Notes: a model not told the origin generated them from the letters alone. Counted from the first letter of the stretch, positions 27,750 through 38,500 are shown. The stretch: DNA of 64,000 bases from Prolixibacter bellariivorans ATCC BAA-1284 (GCF_000621705.1 NZ_JHXO01000008.1:371712-435711), one strand, 5' to 3'. Program-made: numbers and translations.

Positions 27750-29060
27750 TTAACTTTGTTGGGGATTGCGAACGCGGGTTGCGAGCAGGAATATCAGTAC
27801 GGCAATCGTCAGGGAAAACATCCCGGCCGAATAATAGCTACCGGTCTGCGTTTTGCTCAAACTAAAAATCAAAGGAGCAATGGCGCTGCCAAAAACAATC
27901 ATCGACATATTGAAGCCGGAAATGGCGCCGAGATGTTTACGGCCAAAAAAGCGGGGAAATGCCACCGCAGAAAGAACACTATATATTCCGCTCACGATTC
28001 CGTTTCCTAAAATCAGCACATAATAACTCCATCCATCACCAAGCATAATCAATCCAACCGACGACAATATACCTCCCAGCGCCATAATTAAAAGAAGATA
28101 TTTCAAACGAACGAAATCACTGATGTAGTTTCCGCCAATGGAAACGATGACGGAGATAACCGTAGCCGGAAGGAAAATCCCCAATGCTTTGGATTCATCC
28201 ATTCCAACCGTCTTAAAAATGGATAAAATATGAAAGGTTAATCCGGTAATAAAAAATCCGTTGTACGTATTTGCAATAGCAACGCCCCAGAAGGCAGTTG
28301 TTTTTCGTGCCTCTTGCAGGGTAAATTGTTTCCGGTTTTGCTGAATCTGCTCTTTCTCTGTCAAAGGGCGCGTAGTTTTGCCATCAGGCAACAGATCGCA
28401 GACTTCCGGATTATCGCGGTAGAAAACCAATACAAGTACAGCGAAAAGTAGTAACAATACTGCCAGCCAGCGCCATGTTCCAAACCATTCGAACCGGTTG
28501 ATACCCCATGCGAGAATTAGCGGCGACATAGAAAAACCAAAACTGACAAAAGCACTGCTCAGTGCATTGGCCAGACCACGTTTCCGGTCGAACCACTTCA
28601 TAATCATGTTTCGCGATGCCAATGTCATTACGCCTTGTCCTGAAAAACGAATCAGGAAAAAGAGCAAACTCATAACGAACACAGCGAAATAGGATAACGG
28701 CAAAAATGTAAGTCCTCTCCCTAACAAAACAATGGCCGGAGAAAAAGAAGCTACAACCAAAGCAAAAGCCAGGGTAATGGTTGCTCCGCTCATCACAAGA
28801 CGAACACCATAGCGGTCGTACCATTTTCCCGCAAGGGTAAGAAACAAAGAACTACCAATGGTGCCGAACATATAGGCCAGACTTAGCTGGTCGCGCGAGA
28901 TGTTCAATTCGCCAATCAAATGGTCGGTAAAAACCGAAACACCCATCGTTTGTCCGGGAATGCTGAACAGAACTCCCAGCGTTCCTATCAACACAACAAA
29001 CCAACCGTAGAAAAAAGGCCAGCGATCAACACGAAAAGGAATCTTAGCGTAGTTCGGCAT
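27750..29060 (-). CDS. MFS transporter
   Basis: About 436 residues from the ATG at 29060 (MPNYAKIPF); the frame opens 20 codons earlier without support. It has twelve predicted helices in two halves, the MFS loop motif GKWYDRYGVRLVMSG between helices 2 and 3, and a long central loop (about 200-230, DNPEVCDLLPDGKTTRPLTEKEQ). The opening FFYGWFVVLIGTLGVLFSIPGQTMGVSVFTD resembles OFA/monocarboxylate-type MFS carriers, so an organic acid is a fair guess but not shown. It lies on the same strand 181 nt before mccB; co-transcription is possible. Confidence 0.85.
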   Translation of the reverse strand: MPNYAKIPFRVDRWPFFYGWFVVLIGTLGVLFSIPGQTMGVSVFTDHLIGELNISRDQLSLAYMFGTIGSSLFLTLAGKWYDRYGVRLVMSGATITLAFALVVASFSPAIVLLGRGLTFLPLSYFAVFVMSLLFFLIRFSGQGVMTLASRNMIMKWFDRKRGLANALSSAFVSFGFSMSPLILAWGINRFEWFGTWRWLAVLLLLFAVLVLVFYRDNPEVCDLLPDGKTTRPLTEKEQIQQNRKQFTLQEARKTTAFWGVAIANTYNGFFITGLTFHILSIFKTVGMDESKALGIFLPATVISVIVSIGGNYISDFVRLKYLLLIMALGGILSSVGLIMLGDGWSYYVLILGNGIVSGIYSVLSAVAFPRFFGRKHLGAISGFNMSMIVFGSAIAPLIFSLSKTQTGSYYSAGMFSLTIAVLIFLLATRVRNPQQS

Positions 29061-29275
29061 ATGAAAGAAATTAAGATGCAAAGGTATGGAATCAAAACTT
29101 CTGTGAACCTTTTTTGGCACGTAAGCGTGCAGCTTTAACGAAAGCTTTAAATGAAATAGTTCTGCCCCGGGGATTTTTTCATTTTAGCTGATTTTACCTT
29201 GTGGAATATTTTGCCATTCATTTGGGATGGAATACTTTTAGATGATTCAAATCATCAATCATTACTCCACGACCA

Positions 29276-30891
29276 ATGGTATTTAACCGTAAAAAAGAAG
29301 AGGAAAACCTGCAACAATCGTTCGGCAAACTAAAAGACGCAACTTTTGATTTCGATTCTATCGGGAAGTATTTTAGGAAAAAGCAGCATCCTGATGCCTT
29401 CCAGATAATATCAGATAAAACTTGCGATGATTTGGATTTTGAAGAACTGTTCATGTTTCTTGATCGGACACAATCAAAAGTCGGCCAGCAATATCTCTAC
29501 AACAAACTTCGGGTCATTCCGGAGCATCATCCGGAAGTTGCAACTCACGAAGCATTGCTCAAGCGTCTTACAAACGAGCCAGCATATCGGATAGCCATAC
29601 AGAAGAAACTGAAGAAACTGGACAAAAGAGAATCTTATTACATCCCTGCCCTTTTCCAGGATGAATACCTGCAACCGCCCAAATGGTTTTTTCTTATCAG
29701 GATATTATCGCTCTCCAGTTTGCTTTCACTCATACTAATCCCTTTCCTGCCACAGATCCTGTTTTTTTGGTCTTTCATCATTCTTATCAATTTTGCCCTG
29801 CATTACCGGAATAAACGTAACCTATATGCTTATCTGGCTTCTGTCCCGCAACTGCTTATTATGAACAGCGTAGCACGGGAACTATTCAAGGACCAATCGT
29901 TAAAAAAGCTAAATCCCAATTTGTCCTCTTCCATAAAAGACATCAATAAAGTCAGGAATCGGATGTCACTATTCAAATTGGAGGCTAATTTGGGAGGAGA
30001 CGCAGTAGCCATATTTTGGGCATTCGTGGATATCATAAAAATCATCTTTTTATTAGAACCACTACTACTGTTTGGTGTACTAAAACAACTGGATTCCAAA
30101 AGGAAACAAATTGAAGAGGTATTTGAATTTGTCGGCCAGATAGACACATTAATTTCTATCGCTTCGCTCCGAAATGGATTAACTCATTACTGCCAACCGG
30201 AAATTAACGAACAGAATAAGAAAATATCAGCAAAAGAGCTTTATCATCCGCTTATTCCCGACTGGTAACAAACAACATTGAGATAAACGGAAAATCGATT
30301 CTCCTGACCGGTTCTAACATGTCTGGTAAAACATCCTTTATTCGTACCATCGGAATTAATGCAATTACCGCTCAAACGATAAATACCTGCTTTGCCCGTC
30401 ACTTCTCATTAGCTAAAATGCGCATTTTTACTGCCATTCGAATTAGCGATGACCTGATGAATGATCGGAGCTATTACTTCCAGGAGGTTCTGACCATTAA
30501 AGAGATGATTAACTATGCTGATACTCAACATCCCAATCTTTATCTCCTCGACGAACTTTTCAAAGGCACCAATACGATTGAACGGATTTCAGCAGGCAAA
30601 GCAGTTCTTTCCTCTTTAAATCAGAATAATCATATCGTTTTCGTTTCGACACACGACATTGAACTGGCCGATTTACTGAAAGAAGAATATGAACTATTTC
30701 ACTTCAGCGAAATCATCAACCACCAATCCATTGATTTTGATTATAAACTAAAGAATGGGAAATTGAAAAACCGGAATGCTATCAAAATTTTACAAATCAA
30801 TGATTATCCTAAAACAATCATTGAAGATGCCATGACGATATCTCATGAGTTGGATAGAAAAGCAGAGATAGCAAAGAAACTGGAAGGCTAG
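29276..30891 (+). pseudogene. MutS-like membrane-associated ATPase, split by a -1 frameshift
   Basis: The first frame (29276-30268, 330 residues) encodes the N-terminal clamp/helical region, with FDSIGKYFRKK, LDRTQSKVGQQYLYNKLR and two hydrophobic helices (about 140-180). It then reads HPLIPDW and stops. The second frame resumes at 30265 as VTNNIEINGKSILLTGSNM and continues to 30891 with the P-loop GSNMSGKTSFIRTIG, the Walker B-like LYLLDELFKGTN and FVSTHDIELADLL. Inserting one base near 30263-30265 joins the halves into about 540 residues, the usual Bacteroidota MutS-related protein. The Walker A motif lies upstream of the first ATG of frame two (30319), so the downstream piece alone cannot be a working ATPase. 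A real mutation and a sequencing error are both possible. Confidence 0.85.
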
Positions 30892-32030
30892 TCTTTTTTC
30901 TGTGGAAACGTTAACACCAGCACCACCCCAAGAACAGAGAAAATCCCGGTAAACAGAAAGGCAATATCCGGAGATATACTCCAAAGAGATCCGGTGACCG
31001 CTGCACCCAGAAAAGAACCGAAATACTGCAGACTAACTACGATACCATTTCCGGTTCCCCGCTGTTCGTTATCAATATCACGATTCAGCAACATGGGAAC
31101 GATAGTGGACACGGAAAAGGAACCCGTCATCAAAAGAACAGTTCCGGCGATGATTCCGGGAAACGATTGCCCGTAAAGCAACAAGAATCCAATCCCTTCC
31201 AACAGATAAAGGAAGAGCATCACCGGCTTTGCTTTGCTTTTTGATGCCAATCGTGAAAAGAGGGTCAGAAAAGCCATCGCTACTAATATCGCCGGCGTTA
31301 GGATCATCCACATCTGGCGGGTTTCAAGCTTTCCTTCCAGTAAAATAGGCAATATAAAAAAGAAAGCCATCATCAGCAGGTTATTGACTGTCAGCAACAA
31401 TCCCCGCATAAACGTTTTCCGGTTGAAGACCGTTTTGCCTTTTCGTTTTTGGTGGTGTATCCGACGCATATTCGGATCAACCTGTTTTGTCCCGAATAAT
31501 ACCCAGAAAAGGCAAATCACCATCAAACCAGCGGAAAAGATAAACATCCGGTCGACCTTCAGGAAGATGTGAATCAACGGCCCGATGGTATAGGACAACA
31601 TGGTGAAGGTGCCCAGAACGGCTCCCAGCCGGGTCAGTTTCTTGTCACGGGTTTCGTCACTTGCCACCGACGATATCCAGGAATACCCTACCGTGACGAT
31701 GGCTCCACTCCCCTGCAACGCACGGGCAAAGATGAGCCAGTAAACCGAGGGTGCGTAAGCTGCAGTAAGCAATCCGGCAATCAGCATCAGCAAACCCGCC
31801 ACCATCACCTTTTTGTACCCAATCCGGTCACTCAGGACGCCAAACGGAATCTGCAACACCGCCTGTGTCAATCCGAAAATACCTAATGCATAACCGGTCA
31901 GCCATGGAGCTCCCCCTTTCAGATTCAATGCATAAACCGACAGAAACGGAATGATGATGGACATGGAGAAAAGGCGCATTCCCAGTGTAATGGAAAGAAC
32001 AGAAGTGAGATAACGGGAGTTTTTGCTCAT
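30888..32030 (-). CDS. MFS transporter, DHA1-like
   Basis: A 380-residue, twelve-helix MFS protein. The motif FGVLSDRIGYKKVMVAGLL lies in the 2-3 loop (about 62-80), RALQGSGAIVTVGYSWISS contains the helix 4-5 signature, and the C-terminal half has MLLNRDIDNEQRGTGNGIV. This pattern fits sugar/drug efflux proteins of the DHA1 group. The substrate is unknown. The 3' end overlaps the end of the convergent MutS-like gene by 4 nt. To its other side lies RHS debris. Confidence 0.87.
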   Translation of the reverse strand: MSKNSRYLTSVLSITLGMRLFSMSIIIPFLSVYALNLKGGAPWLTGYALGIFGLTQAVLQIPFGVLSDRIGYKKVMVAGLLMLIAGLLTAAYAPSVYWLIFARALQGSGAIVTVGYSWISSVASDETRDKKLTRLGAVLGTFTMLSYTIGPLIHIFLKVDRMFIFSAGLMVICLFWVLFGTKQVDPNMRRIHHQKRKGKTVFNRKTFMRGLLLTVNNLLMMAFFFILPILLEGKLETRQMWMILTPAILVAMAFLTLFSRLASKSKAKPVMLFLYLLEGIGFLLLYGQSFPGIIAGTVLLMTGSFSVSTIVPMLLNRDIDNEQRGTGNGIVVSLQYFGSFLGAAVTGSLWSISPDIAFLFTGIFSVLGVVLVLTFPQKKD

Positions 32031-32159
32031 GGCAGGTCTTTTTCAGATACGCGTAAAACGCATCAAAACGATGGGGCAAAGGTACTTCTTCCAGAAAAAG
32101 ATTGAAAACCCAAAGGTCCGATTTAAGCATTTGGTAACAAGATTAGCCATATTCTCAGC

Positions 32160-32345
32160 CTCGCCGTCCCCTTCAACTGCCGGGTCAGTCCGGTGATGTT
32201 TCCATTCCAGTCATAACCCGAAATAGTTACGTTGTTGGCACCGGCATTGGTTGTCAAACTACTACCTTCGCCATAGTCGGCTGTCAATAGCCGGTTCAAT
32301 GCATCGTAGGTAAAGCCGTATCCCTGCTTTCCGGTAGGCTGCAAA
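32160..32345 (-). pseudogene. RHS YD-repeat fragment
   Basis: About 60 codons closely match residues encoded at 62305-62490 of the RHS gene at the right edge (GKQGYGFTYDALNRLLTADYGEGSS, read on the minus strand, and GYDWNGNITGLTRQLKGT). Similarity stops abruptly at both ends, and no start, core or tip is present. It is a leftover of RHS recombination. Confidence 0.8.
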
Positions 32346-32349
32346 GTTC

Positions 32350-32504
32350 TTTCCTCGTTAAGCAGTTCCAACAATGTTCTGTATTGAACAAGGAGCTTTT
32401 AAAACGCCTCGAAGATATTGAGCTGTTACCAGACGAGGACAGAAACTACATTTTCCATACATCCTATAACCTTATTAAATCTACTAAACTCAAAGCGATA
32501 TAAA
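32350..32504 (+). pseudogene. C-terminal remnant of an HTH (XRE-type) regulator
   Basis: The plus-strand frame ending at the TAA at 32502-32504 reads NKELLKRLEDIELLPDEDRN, then YIFHTSYNLIKSTKLKAI. This is the C-terminal tail typical of Bacteroidota XRE-family regulators; the helix-turn-helix part is missing, cut off at the RHS fragment junction near 32346. A terminator follows at once, as expected at a true gene end. The family call rests only on this tail. Confidence 0.5.
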
Positions 32505-32508
32505 GAAA

Positions 32509-32540
32509 AAGCCCGACGATTTGCCGGGCTTTCCTATTTT
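32509..32540 (+). terminator. Intrinsic terminator
   Basis: AAAGCCCG / CGGGCTTT stem with a short loop and a T-rich end, right after the HTH remnant and facing the small membrane-protein gene. It may work in both directions. Confidence 0.75.
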
Positions 32541-32545
32541 ACATT

Positions 32546-32929
32546 TTAACCATAGTTTAAACTTGTAATATAAAGAGTTGTCACGCACAAGGCTATAAAT
32601 ACTATGATTAATACAACTGCAAACAAGGTCTTTTCATTTTGCCTGTGCTTCTCATAGTAGGAGTACTGCTTGATATGTCTATCATTTACAATGAAAAGAA
32701 AGTAATTGAATAAATAAGTCCCTACATAAATACCAGGAAGAATTATTCCATTTCTAAACAAAATATTTAAATGCAATAAAACGAAATCAATAATGCCAAC
32801 AATCCCTATTATTCCGCAAGTTACTATTGCACTGTATATTCCAACAGCAAAATAGTAAAAATACTCATCGTCACTTAAACGTCTATAAATTGAGTATATC
32901 CAGTAAAATGTGTAATAATACATATTCAT
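32546..32929 (-). CDS. Small tetra-helical membrane protein, candidate RHS immunity
   Basis: A 127-residue protein, rich in Tyr and Ile, with about three to four hydrophobic segments (near 24-48, 57-80, 103-124) and no signal peptide or known motif. It starts 4 nt after the HINT-ending RHS module and is markedly AT-rich, like other RHS tip/immunity DNA in this window. Position and size suggest an immunity protein for a membrane-active or periplasmic toxin, but the RHS module before it carries no toxin domain after HINT, so its partner may have been lost. No family is recognised. Confidence 0.6.
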   Translation of the reverse strand: MNMYYYTFYWIYSIYRRLSDDEYFYYFAVGIYSAIVTCGIIGIVGIIDFVLLHLNILFRNGIILPGIYVGTYLFNYFLFIVNDRHIKQYSYYEKHRQNEKTLFAVVLIIVFIALCVTTLYITSLNYG

Positions 32930-32933
32930 TTCG

Positions 32934-34592
32934 CTATTTGTTATGCACTAATACTTCCTGATTACCTACAAAGTAATTGTGGTTGCCTTCAACAGTTATA
33001 TTATAAACAGTCATTTTCTCATTCAATTTTTCTATCATTTCTATTTCAGGTGTCTTTCCTTCATCAGAAGTAATCAATAATTGCCCAACTCTAAGGTTAC
33101 ACACTTTTACCCATCCTTGATTTTTCACATAAAATGGATGTTCTGCCGTTACATATACGGTTTCAGAACCAAAAGTAAGCTTATATATTTCAGATGTTGA
33201 TCTGATGATTGTATTGGAAACAACACTATTTTCTACCATAGAAGTTTTTAAATTGAATGTTCTTACCGTATCTCCGATACATACTTTCTCGATATCCCGG
33301 AGGCTGTCGTCATTATATACTATCTTCGTGCCCGCTTTGAAACATACAGGAGACATGTTCATATAATATTGAGTACCACTTCGGGTTCCTTGTATTAAGG
33401 ACCTTTGGTATTGCTTATTTTGTTGTTCAACTGCGTTTAGAAAAACAGGGTCAAATTGTCCCATCGCCTTCATTCCAAAATAAACACCTGAAAAACTCAT
33501 CCCCATAATTCCGAAAAATCCTGTCACACCAGCCCCCATATCTGTCCCCCCCTCCTTCGCGGATATTTGTTTCGTTATCATCTGATATGCAGTGGAAAAT
33601 AAGCCAATACCCCCTAATATGTTACCTCCCATTCTAAAAACTCCTCCAAGTTTAAGTGCTTTTGCTCCATCTAGACCGAGATATCTCCATCCTGAGTTTG
33701 TCGGAAAACTGGTAATTGAACCACTACCACTTGTTAGTGGTTTAAATCTGGATAAATTAGAGCCAGCACCCAATGTTTGGCCGATGTTATAACCTGCTGC
33801 TCCAAGTGTAAAGGAAAGAGATGTATTAACATTGTTAAAAAGCTCAAAATTTAAATCAGCAGGACCGTTTTGTCCCTCCTGTTCAGAGGCGCTTTGAGTA
33901 ACATAAGGACTTGCCCCATTATCACCAAATGTAAAAGTCTGGGAAGAATGCGTACCATTAAACAACCGCATCAAAAAATCATTTAATGCAGGATTTGTCT
34001 GCGTGTTGGCTGAATCCGGTTTCATCCCCATGAAATCAATATATTTCATCGGATTGTTTGCGGCATAGGCGTAGGTAGATTGGAAATTATACTTTTCAGA
34101 AAGCGGATCCACAGTATGAAACCTTCCTAATGCCGCATCATACATCCTTGCTCCGTAATCATACCAGTCCAGTGTACCGTTGCCAATGGCATCATCCTGC
34201 AGTTCCTTGCCGTTGTACAGGTACTTGTTGTCGGAAGAACCTGCTATTTTCAGTGCCATGCCAAACGGGTAGTACTCAACCTCCTGGTCGACTACTGCCG
34301 TCGTGCCACTGTAATGGAATGTTAAGCGCGTATTCCCCAGGTGGTCTTTCAGGTAATAATAGTACCGCCCGGCCGACGGGTCGTAATACCCCTCGGAAGT
34401 CAACACTTTTTTCAGGGTGCCGTTCTCGTAAATAAAGGTACCATCGTAAAGGGTGGTGGAAGCAGTACCCGAAACGGTAGCCGTTTTACTCCACTTGTTA
34501 CCCCCGGCATCATACGTGTAGTCGACCTTATTCGTCGAATTCTGGTAGTACTGCTTCGGCAGGTTCAGCTCATCGAAGTAAGTAACCGTCAA
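32934..34592 (-). CDS. Orphan RHS C-terminal module ending in a HINT domain
   Basis: 552 residues from the first ATG; homologous RHS sequence (QLSSISGTYNGIYKSGTF) continues upstream in frame to about 34697, where a TAG and unrelated DNA begin, so this is a 5'-truncated cassette. Contents: YD repeats, the RHS core (KDHLGNTRLTFHYSG, YLYNGKELQDDAIGNG, WYDYGARMYDAALGRFHTVDP, YAANNPMKYID), a glycine-rich linker with hydrophobic stretches (about 255-375), then a HINT/intein-like domain from Cys410 (VCFKAGTKIVYNDD) through VTAEHPFYVKNQGWVKV to the splicing-type end NYFVGNQEVLVHNK. The protein stops one residue after the HN motif, where toxins normally start. It is a displaced tip that could recombine with a full-length RHS gene. 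Confidence 0.8.
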   Translation of the reverse strand: MTVTYFDELNLPKQYYQNSTNKVDYTYDAGGNKWSKTATVSGTASTTLYDGTFIYENGTLKKVLTSEGYYDPSAGRYYYYLKDHLGNTRLTFHYSGTTAVVDQEVEYYPFGMALKIAGSSDNKYLYNGKELQDDAIGNGTLDWYDYGARMYDAALGRFHTVDPLSEKYNFQSTYAYAANNPMKYIDFMGMKPDSANTQTNPALNDFLMRLFNGTHSSQTFTFGDNGASPYVTQSASEQEGQNGPADLNFELFNNVNTSLSFTLGAAGYNIGQTLGAGSNLSRFKPLTSGSGSITSFPTNSGWRYLGLDGAKALKLGGVFRMGGNILGGIGLFSTAYQMITKQISAKEGGTDMGAGVTGFFGIMGMSFSGVYFGMKAMGQFDPVFLNAVEQQNKQYQRSLIQGTRSGTQYYMNMSPVCFKAGTKIVYNDDSLRDIEKVCIGDTVRTFNLKTSMVENSVVSNTIIRSTSEIYKLTFGSETVYVTAEHPFYVKNQGWVKVCNLRVGQLLITSDEGKTPEIEMIEKLNEKMTVYNITVEGNHNYFVGNQEVLVHNK

Positions 34593-34697
34593 ACCACGTA
34601 GGCCGTCACTGGTAGCGTTTCCGTTGCCGTCGTAGCTGAAAGTGCCACTTTTATAGATTCCATTATACGTACCGGAGATGCTGCTGAGCTGACTCTC

Positions 34698-35001
34698 TGA
34701 CTATGGAATTAATCATGTTTCACAATTCTTAAATGAGGTTGTAAGCCCCAAAATTTACATGGCTACTTCTTATAGACGTTCTAAACATTATATATTAAAC
34801 GTACTTGAAGGTCTTTGGGAGCCTTCTCACACCCTAATAACTTAATTTACCTCTGATGATTATCATCAAGGGATTTTCCTATCAGTTACAACACAAAACA
34901 TAATCAAATATTATAACGAAGGACAATATACTGACTTCCAAACTCATCTTATTGTCCTTCGTTACATCGCATTGAGTTTACTAAAGCCATAAGGCCTCTA
35001 A
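34698..35001. other. Junction spacer between RHS cassettes
   Basis: About 300 AT-rich bases with no gene. It holds the left breakpoint of the orphan RHS module (about 34697) and one strong inverted repeat at 34915-34963. Confidence 0.5.
34915..34963 (-). terminator. Inverted repeat downstream of the RHS-1 immunity gene
   Basis: AACGAAGGACAATA pairs perfectly with TATTGTCCTTCGTT across a 21-nt loop, 39 nt after the stop of the lipoprotein gene. A clear U-run is missing, so it may be a terminator or a mRNA-stabilising hairpin. Confidence 0.5.
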
Positions 35002-35535
35002 TCACTCATCTCTAAAATAAAACCAATGGGGATCAATCTTTTTATAATTCACAACTCGCAAACTGTCAGAAAGTCTATTTTGAGGCTCTACCGTTCTGAC
35101 TAAAGTAACCTTATCTTTTTTTAACAAAAACAACTTTTCCTTTGGCCTGTAAAATATTGCATCAATTCCTAAGGATTTAAAATCTAAATACAATTTCTTG
35201 CTTATTATAGATTTTCCTGAATATCTATGAAGGGAATCTTTATTTAGTGAAAAAAACACAGAATCTTGAAAAGGAAATATTCGTTTAAACATGACGGGCT
35301 CTCCGTCGGTAACCAAGTAACGAGCTTCTATTTTGTCATTTAGCATGTAATCAAAAACATAAACATCATTCTTTCCACCTCTTAAATAAATATTCCAATT
35401 CTCAAATTCAGAAAAAGGCTTTTCTTTATTCGATGAATATATCTTCTTTACCTCTAAAGGAAATTCTTTTGTATCACAATTCTGAAAGATAAGTAACAGA
35501 AAAAAAATTGCTAAAGTTTTCATAATTGTATGCAT
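35002..35535 (-). CDS. Lipoprotein, candidate immunity protein for RHS-1
   Basis: A 177-residue protein with a lipoprotein leader; the better start is Met5 (MKTLAIFFLLLIFQNC, start at 35523), giving lipidation at the Cys in FQNC. The mature part is beta-rich and charged with no known domain (NWNIYLRGGKNDVYVFDY, LYLDFKSLGIDAIFY). It begins at the very end of the RHS-1 gene, the classical place for an immunity gene, and its DNA is AT-rich compared with the RHS backbone. An envelope-anchored immunity protein would imply a toxin acting in the periplasm. This pairing is inference from position. Confidence 0.7.
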   Translation of the reverse strand: MHTIMKTLAIFFLLLIFQNCDTKEFPLEVKKIYSSNKEKPFSEFENWNIYLRGGKNDVYVFDYMLNDKIEARYLVTDGEPVMFKRIFPFQDSVFFSLNKDSLHRYSGKSIISKKLYLDFKSLGIDAIFYRPKEKLFLLKKDKVTLVRTVEPQNRLSDSLRVVNYKKIDPHWFYFRDE

Positions 35536-38500
35536 TACTTATTTGACTTACTCCATTCATATCCCAATCCAATAGAATATTGGTCGTCCTTTGAATCTAA
35601 ACTCCTATAATGTGGATCCATTAAGCTATTGATATGAGCTCCAAGTTTTGCGGCGAACTTTGAGAATCCTAATTTACTAGCACCTGCTCCCCATAAAAAA
35701 TTACCAAAATTATAGTTGTTATGCGCAACAGCTCCAGAAGCCGTCTTGGTAATATATAACTTATCAGCCCTTATTGGTTGTTTTACCCCGTCTATTGATG
35801 GCTTAGCTGTAACAACATAATCCATTTTCCCTTCTCCTTTTAAGTTAGAGGCATCGCTTTCACTAGTAATAAATTCAACTTTATTCGCTTGATTTTCTTT
35901 ATCGTTTACCCCTGATTCATCTAAAACTTCAGAAATTGTTTTATCGCTAACTATTTCTACTCCAGCGATTTCTCCTTTATCAATAGCCTTCGGATCATTT
36001 TCAGGGTCAGCAAATTTAAAGGAAAGTGGTTTTCGTGTACTACTCCCAAGTACTAATCCAGTATGTTCTCCAGGCTTTTTTATTTTCCCAGTATAATCGC
36101 CTTTTTCATTGAAAATATATTCATCAGTCCTCATACCATCAGGGTCGATAAACCGAATGGGATTATTCATTGTATAAGAGTAAGAACTGTTATTGTAACA
36201 ACTTTCAGCTAGTGGATCAACCGAATGCCACCTACCCAACGCCGGGTCATAAAACCTGGCGCCATAATCATACCAGTCCATATTGCCCAGGCCAATGGCA
36301 TCGTCCTGCAACTCTTTCCCGTTGTACAGGTACTTGTTGTCGGATGAACCCGATATTTTAAGGGCCATACCAAACGGGTAGTAATCCACCTGCTGAACCA
36401 CTGTGCCGGCATCATCAACCTGGATACGGGTATTACCCAGATGGTCCTTCAAATTGTACAGGTACACAGGGTTTGAAGGAGTCGTTACCATCCCCTCTTC
36501 ATTCAGGATATATTTCAATGAACTTCCCTGGTACATAAAGTTGCCCGTATAGTAGTACGATGTGGTATCACCATCTATTATATTCTGCTTGCACAACTTC
36601 ACGCCACCGGAAGTATAAAGATACCTGATTTTGTGTTTCCCCACAAACAACCGACGCGTCAGGTTCAGGTAATTGTAACGAATAGCGGTCAGCCCCAGGT
36701 TATCATCATCGGTCTGGTTACCGTTCAGGTCATAGGTGTACTCCACATCGTGCGGGGTCCTTCCTTCGGTAAAACCAATGTGCCGGTCACCCGCTTCGCT
36801 TACGGCCTTCAGCTGGTTCCCAATGTAAGAGAACGACAGGCTGTCAACAGTCCCCGACCGCTTCATGTGCCGGTTCAGTTTGACAATATTCCCGTTCCAG
36901 TCATATTCCGGGATGCTCACATTATTGACCCCAACATTGGTGGCAAAATTGCTGCCCTCGCCATAATTAGCTGTTCTCAACCGGTTCAAGGCATCATAGG
37001 TAAAGCCATACCCTTGTTTTCCCAGCGGCGAAAGAGAGCCGTCGTTGTACTGTGTGTTCCATTCCGTAGCGGAGATGTTTCCGTTGTACTGCTGGTCGGC
37101 AGTCAGTCCGGATGGCACCGTGTTGTAGTACAGCGCCATATTAAACTGGTGCTGGCTGCCACTGCCCGGATCTACTCCCGGGTCATTGATCTGGCTCAGC
37201 CACCCCCGGATGTTATACGCGTAGTTCAGTTCCTGTACGCCGGCTCCCGGGGCACCGTTCAACGTTTTCCGTTCCAACTGTCCCAGCTCGTTATATTCCA
37301 TCGAAGAGAGGATGATCTCCGGGTTATCGTTCAGTTTGTACTTCACCTGCGTCATCCTTCCCCGGTGATCATAACTGTAGGTTTCCAGAACCGTATTGTT
37401 GTTCCCTTCGAAGGACTGTACCGTTTTGCTTTGCAATACATCACCTGTAAAATCGTACTCCGAGCTGGTTACTTCATAGTTACCACTGCTTTGCGGATAC
37501 AAGTCTCGCAGGGTTTCAATCACCCGGTAACGGTCGTCATAATACGTTGTGGTAACCAGCCAGATACCGTCGGTAGTCAGTTCATTATCGTCCAGCACCT
37601 TTTCCCGCACACCGGTTACCTGTCCTTTTACATTATCAAAATAACGGCTGTCTCCCGAAGTATCGCTGTAACCGCTAACGTTCGCACCGTCATCAAAAGC
37701 CTTGCTCCCCGGGTAATCATAGTCGTCATAATAAATCACTTTCTGCAGTTTCTTTTCCATAACCGAGAACTTAACAGGAAAGCTCTGATCCAGAGTATAC
37801 CCAATGTCGGAGGTATCACGGCTTTCATAATAGATACCTTCATAGGAATCCAGGTAGGCCTGCTGATCTTCCCGGGTTTTCACGGTAGTCTTGATACCAA
37901 TCAATACCGGGCGGTTCAACTTATCGTACTTGGTAAACTGCCATTGTCCCAGGTGCCGCATATTACCGTCCTGAATCTCTATCAGACGGTCACGTTTGTC
38001 GTATACCATGTACACGATATCGGCCCCCGGAAGCTTCTTCTCGATCATCCGTTTCCGGCCGTCGTACTTGTAGGTATAACACAACGAATCCATCTCACTG
38101 GTGTTGATACTGTTATTCCCGTCCGCAAAAACCTTGGGCGGGAATACATAGCGCAGCAACCCAAAATCGTCGTACACATAGTAGGTGTTTAGTTCATCCA
38201 CCTGGGTAGTGCTGCCGGATGCCAATACATAACTCCGTTTCAGCACCACCTGTCCCAACTTGTCCTTAAACTCCTCGGTGGTATGTAGCTTGTTCAGCGC
38301 AACCGAGCCCTGGTCGGTCCAGTTCTCATCTTTGGTTACCGTTTTATACAGGGTCCCTGCATCATACCATGACGGGCTTCCGACAGCCAGCGAATCGGTA
38401 ACCGGATCGACCCGGTACAGGGCCACTTCGTCTGCCTGGTTCGGCAGGTATCCCATTTTCACCGTATGCCCACCAGCAAGCTGCCAGGCCTGCCCCGGGG

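Noticed and set aside
27642..28010. 122-codon plus-strand frame
   Set aside because: Antisense to the end of the MFS gene and its downstream gap; no family features.
36633..38192. 519-codon open frame on the plus strand inside RHS-1
   Set aside because: Mirror of the YD-repeat coding strand; the same antisense openness recurs at 62814-63641 in RHS-2. Composition is Val/Ile/His-rich without domain or start context.
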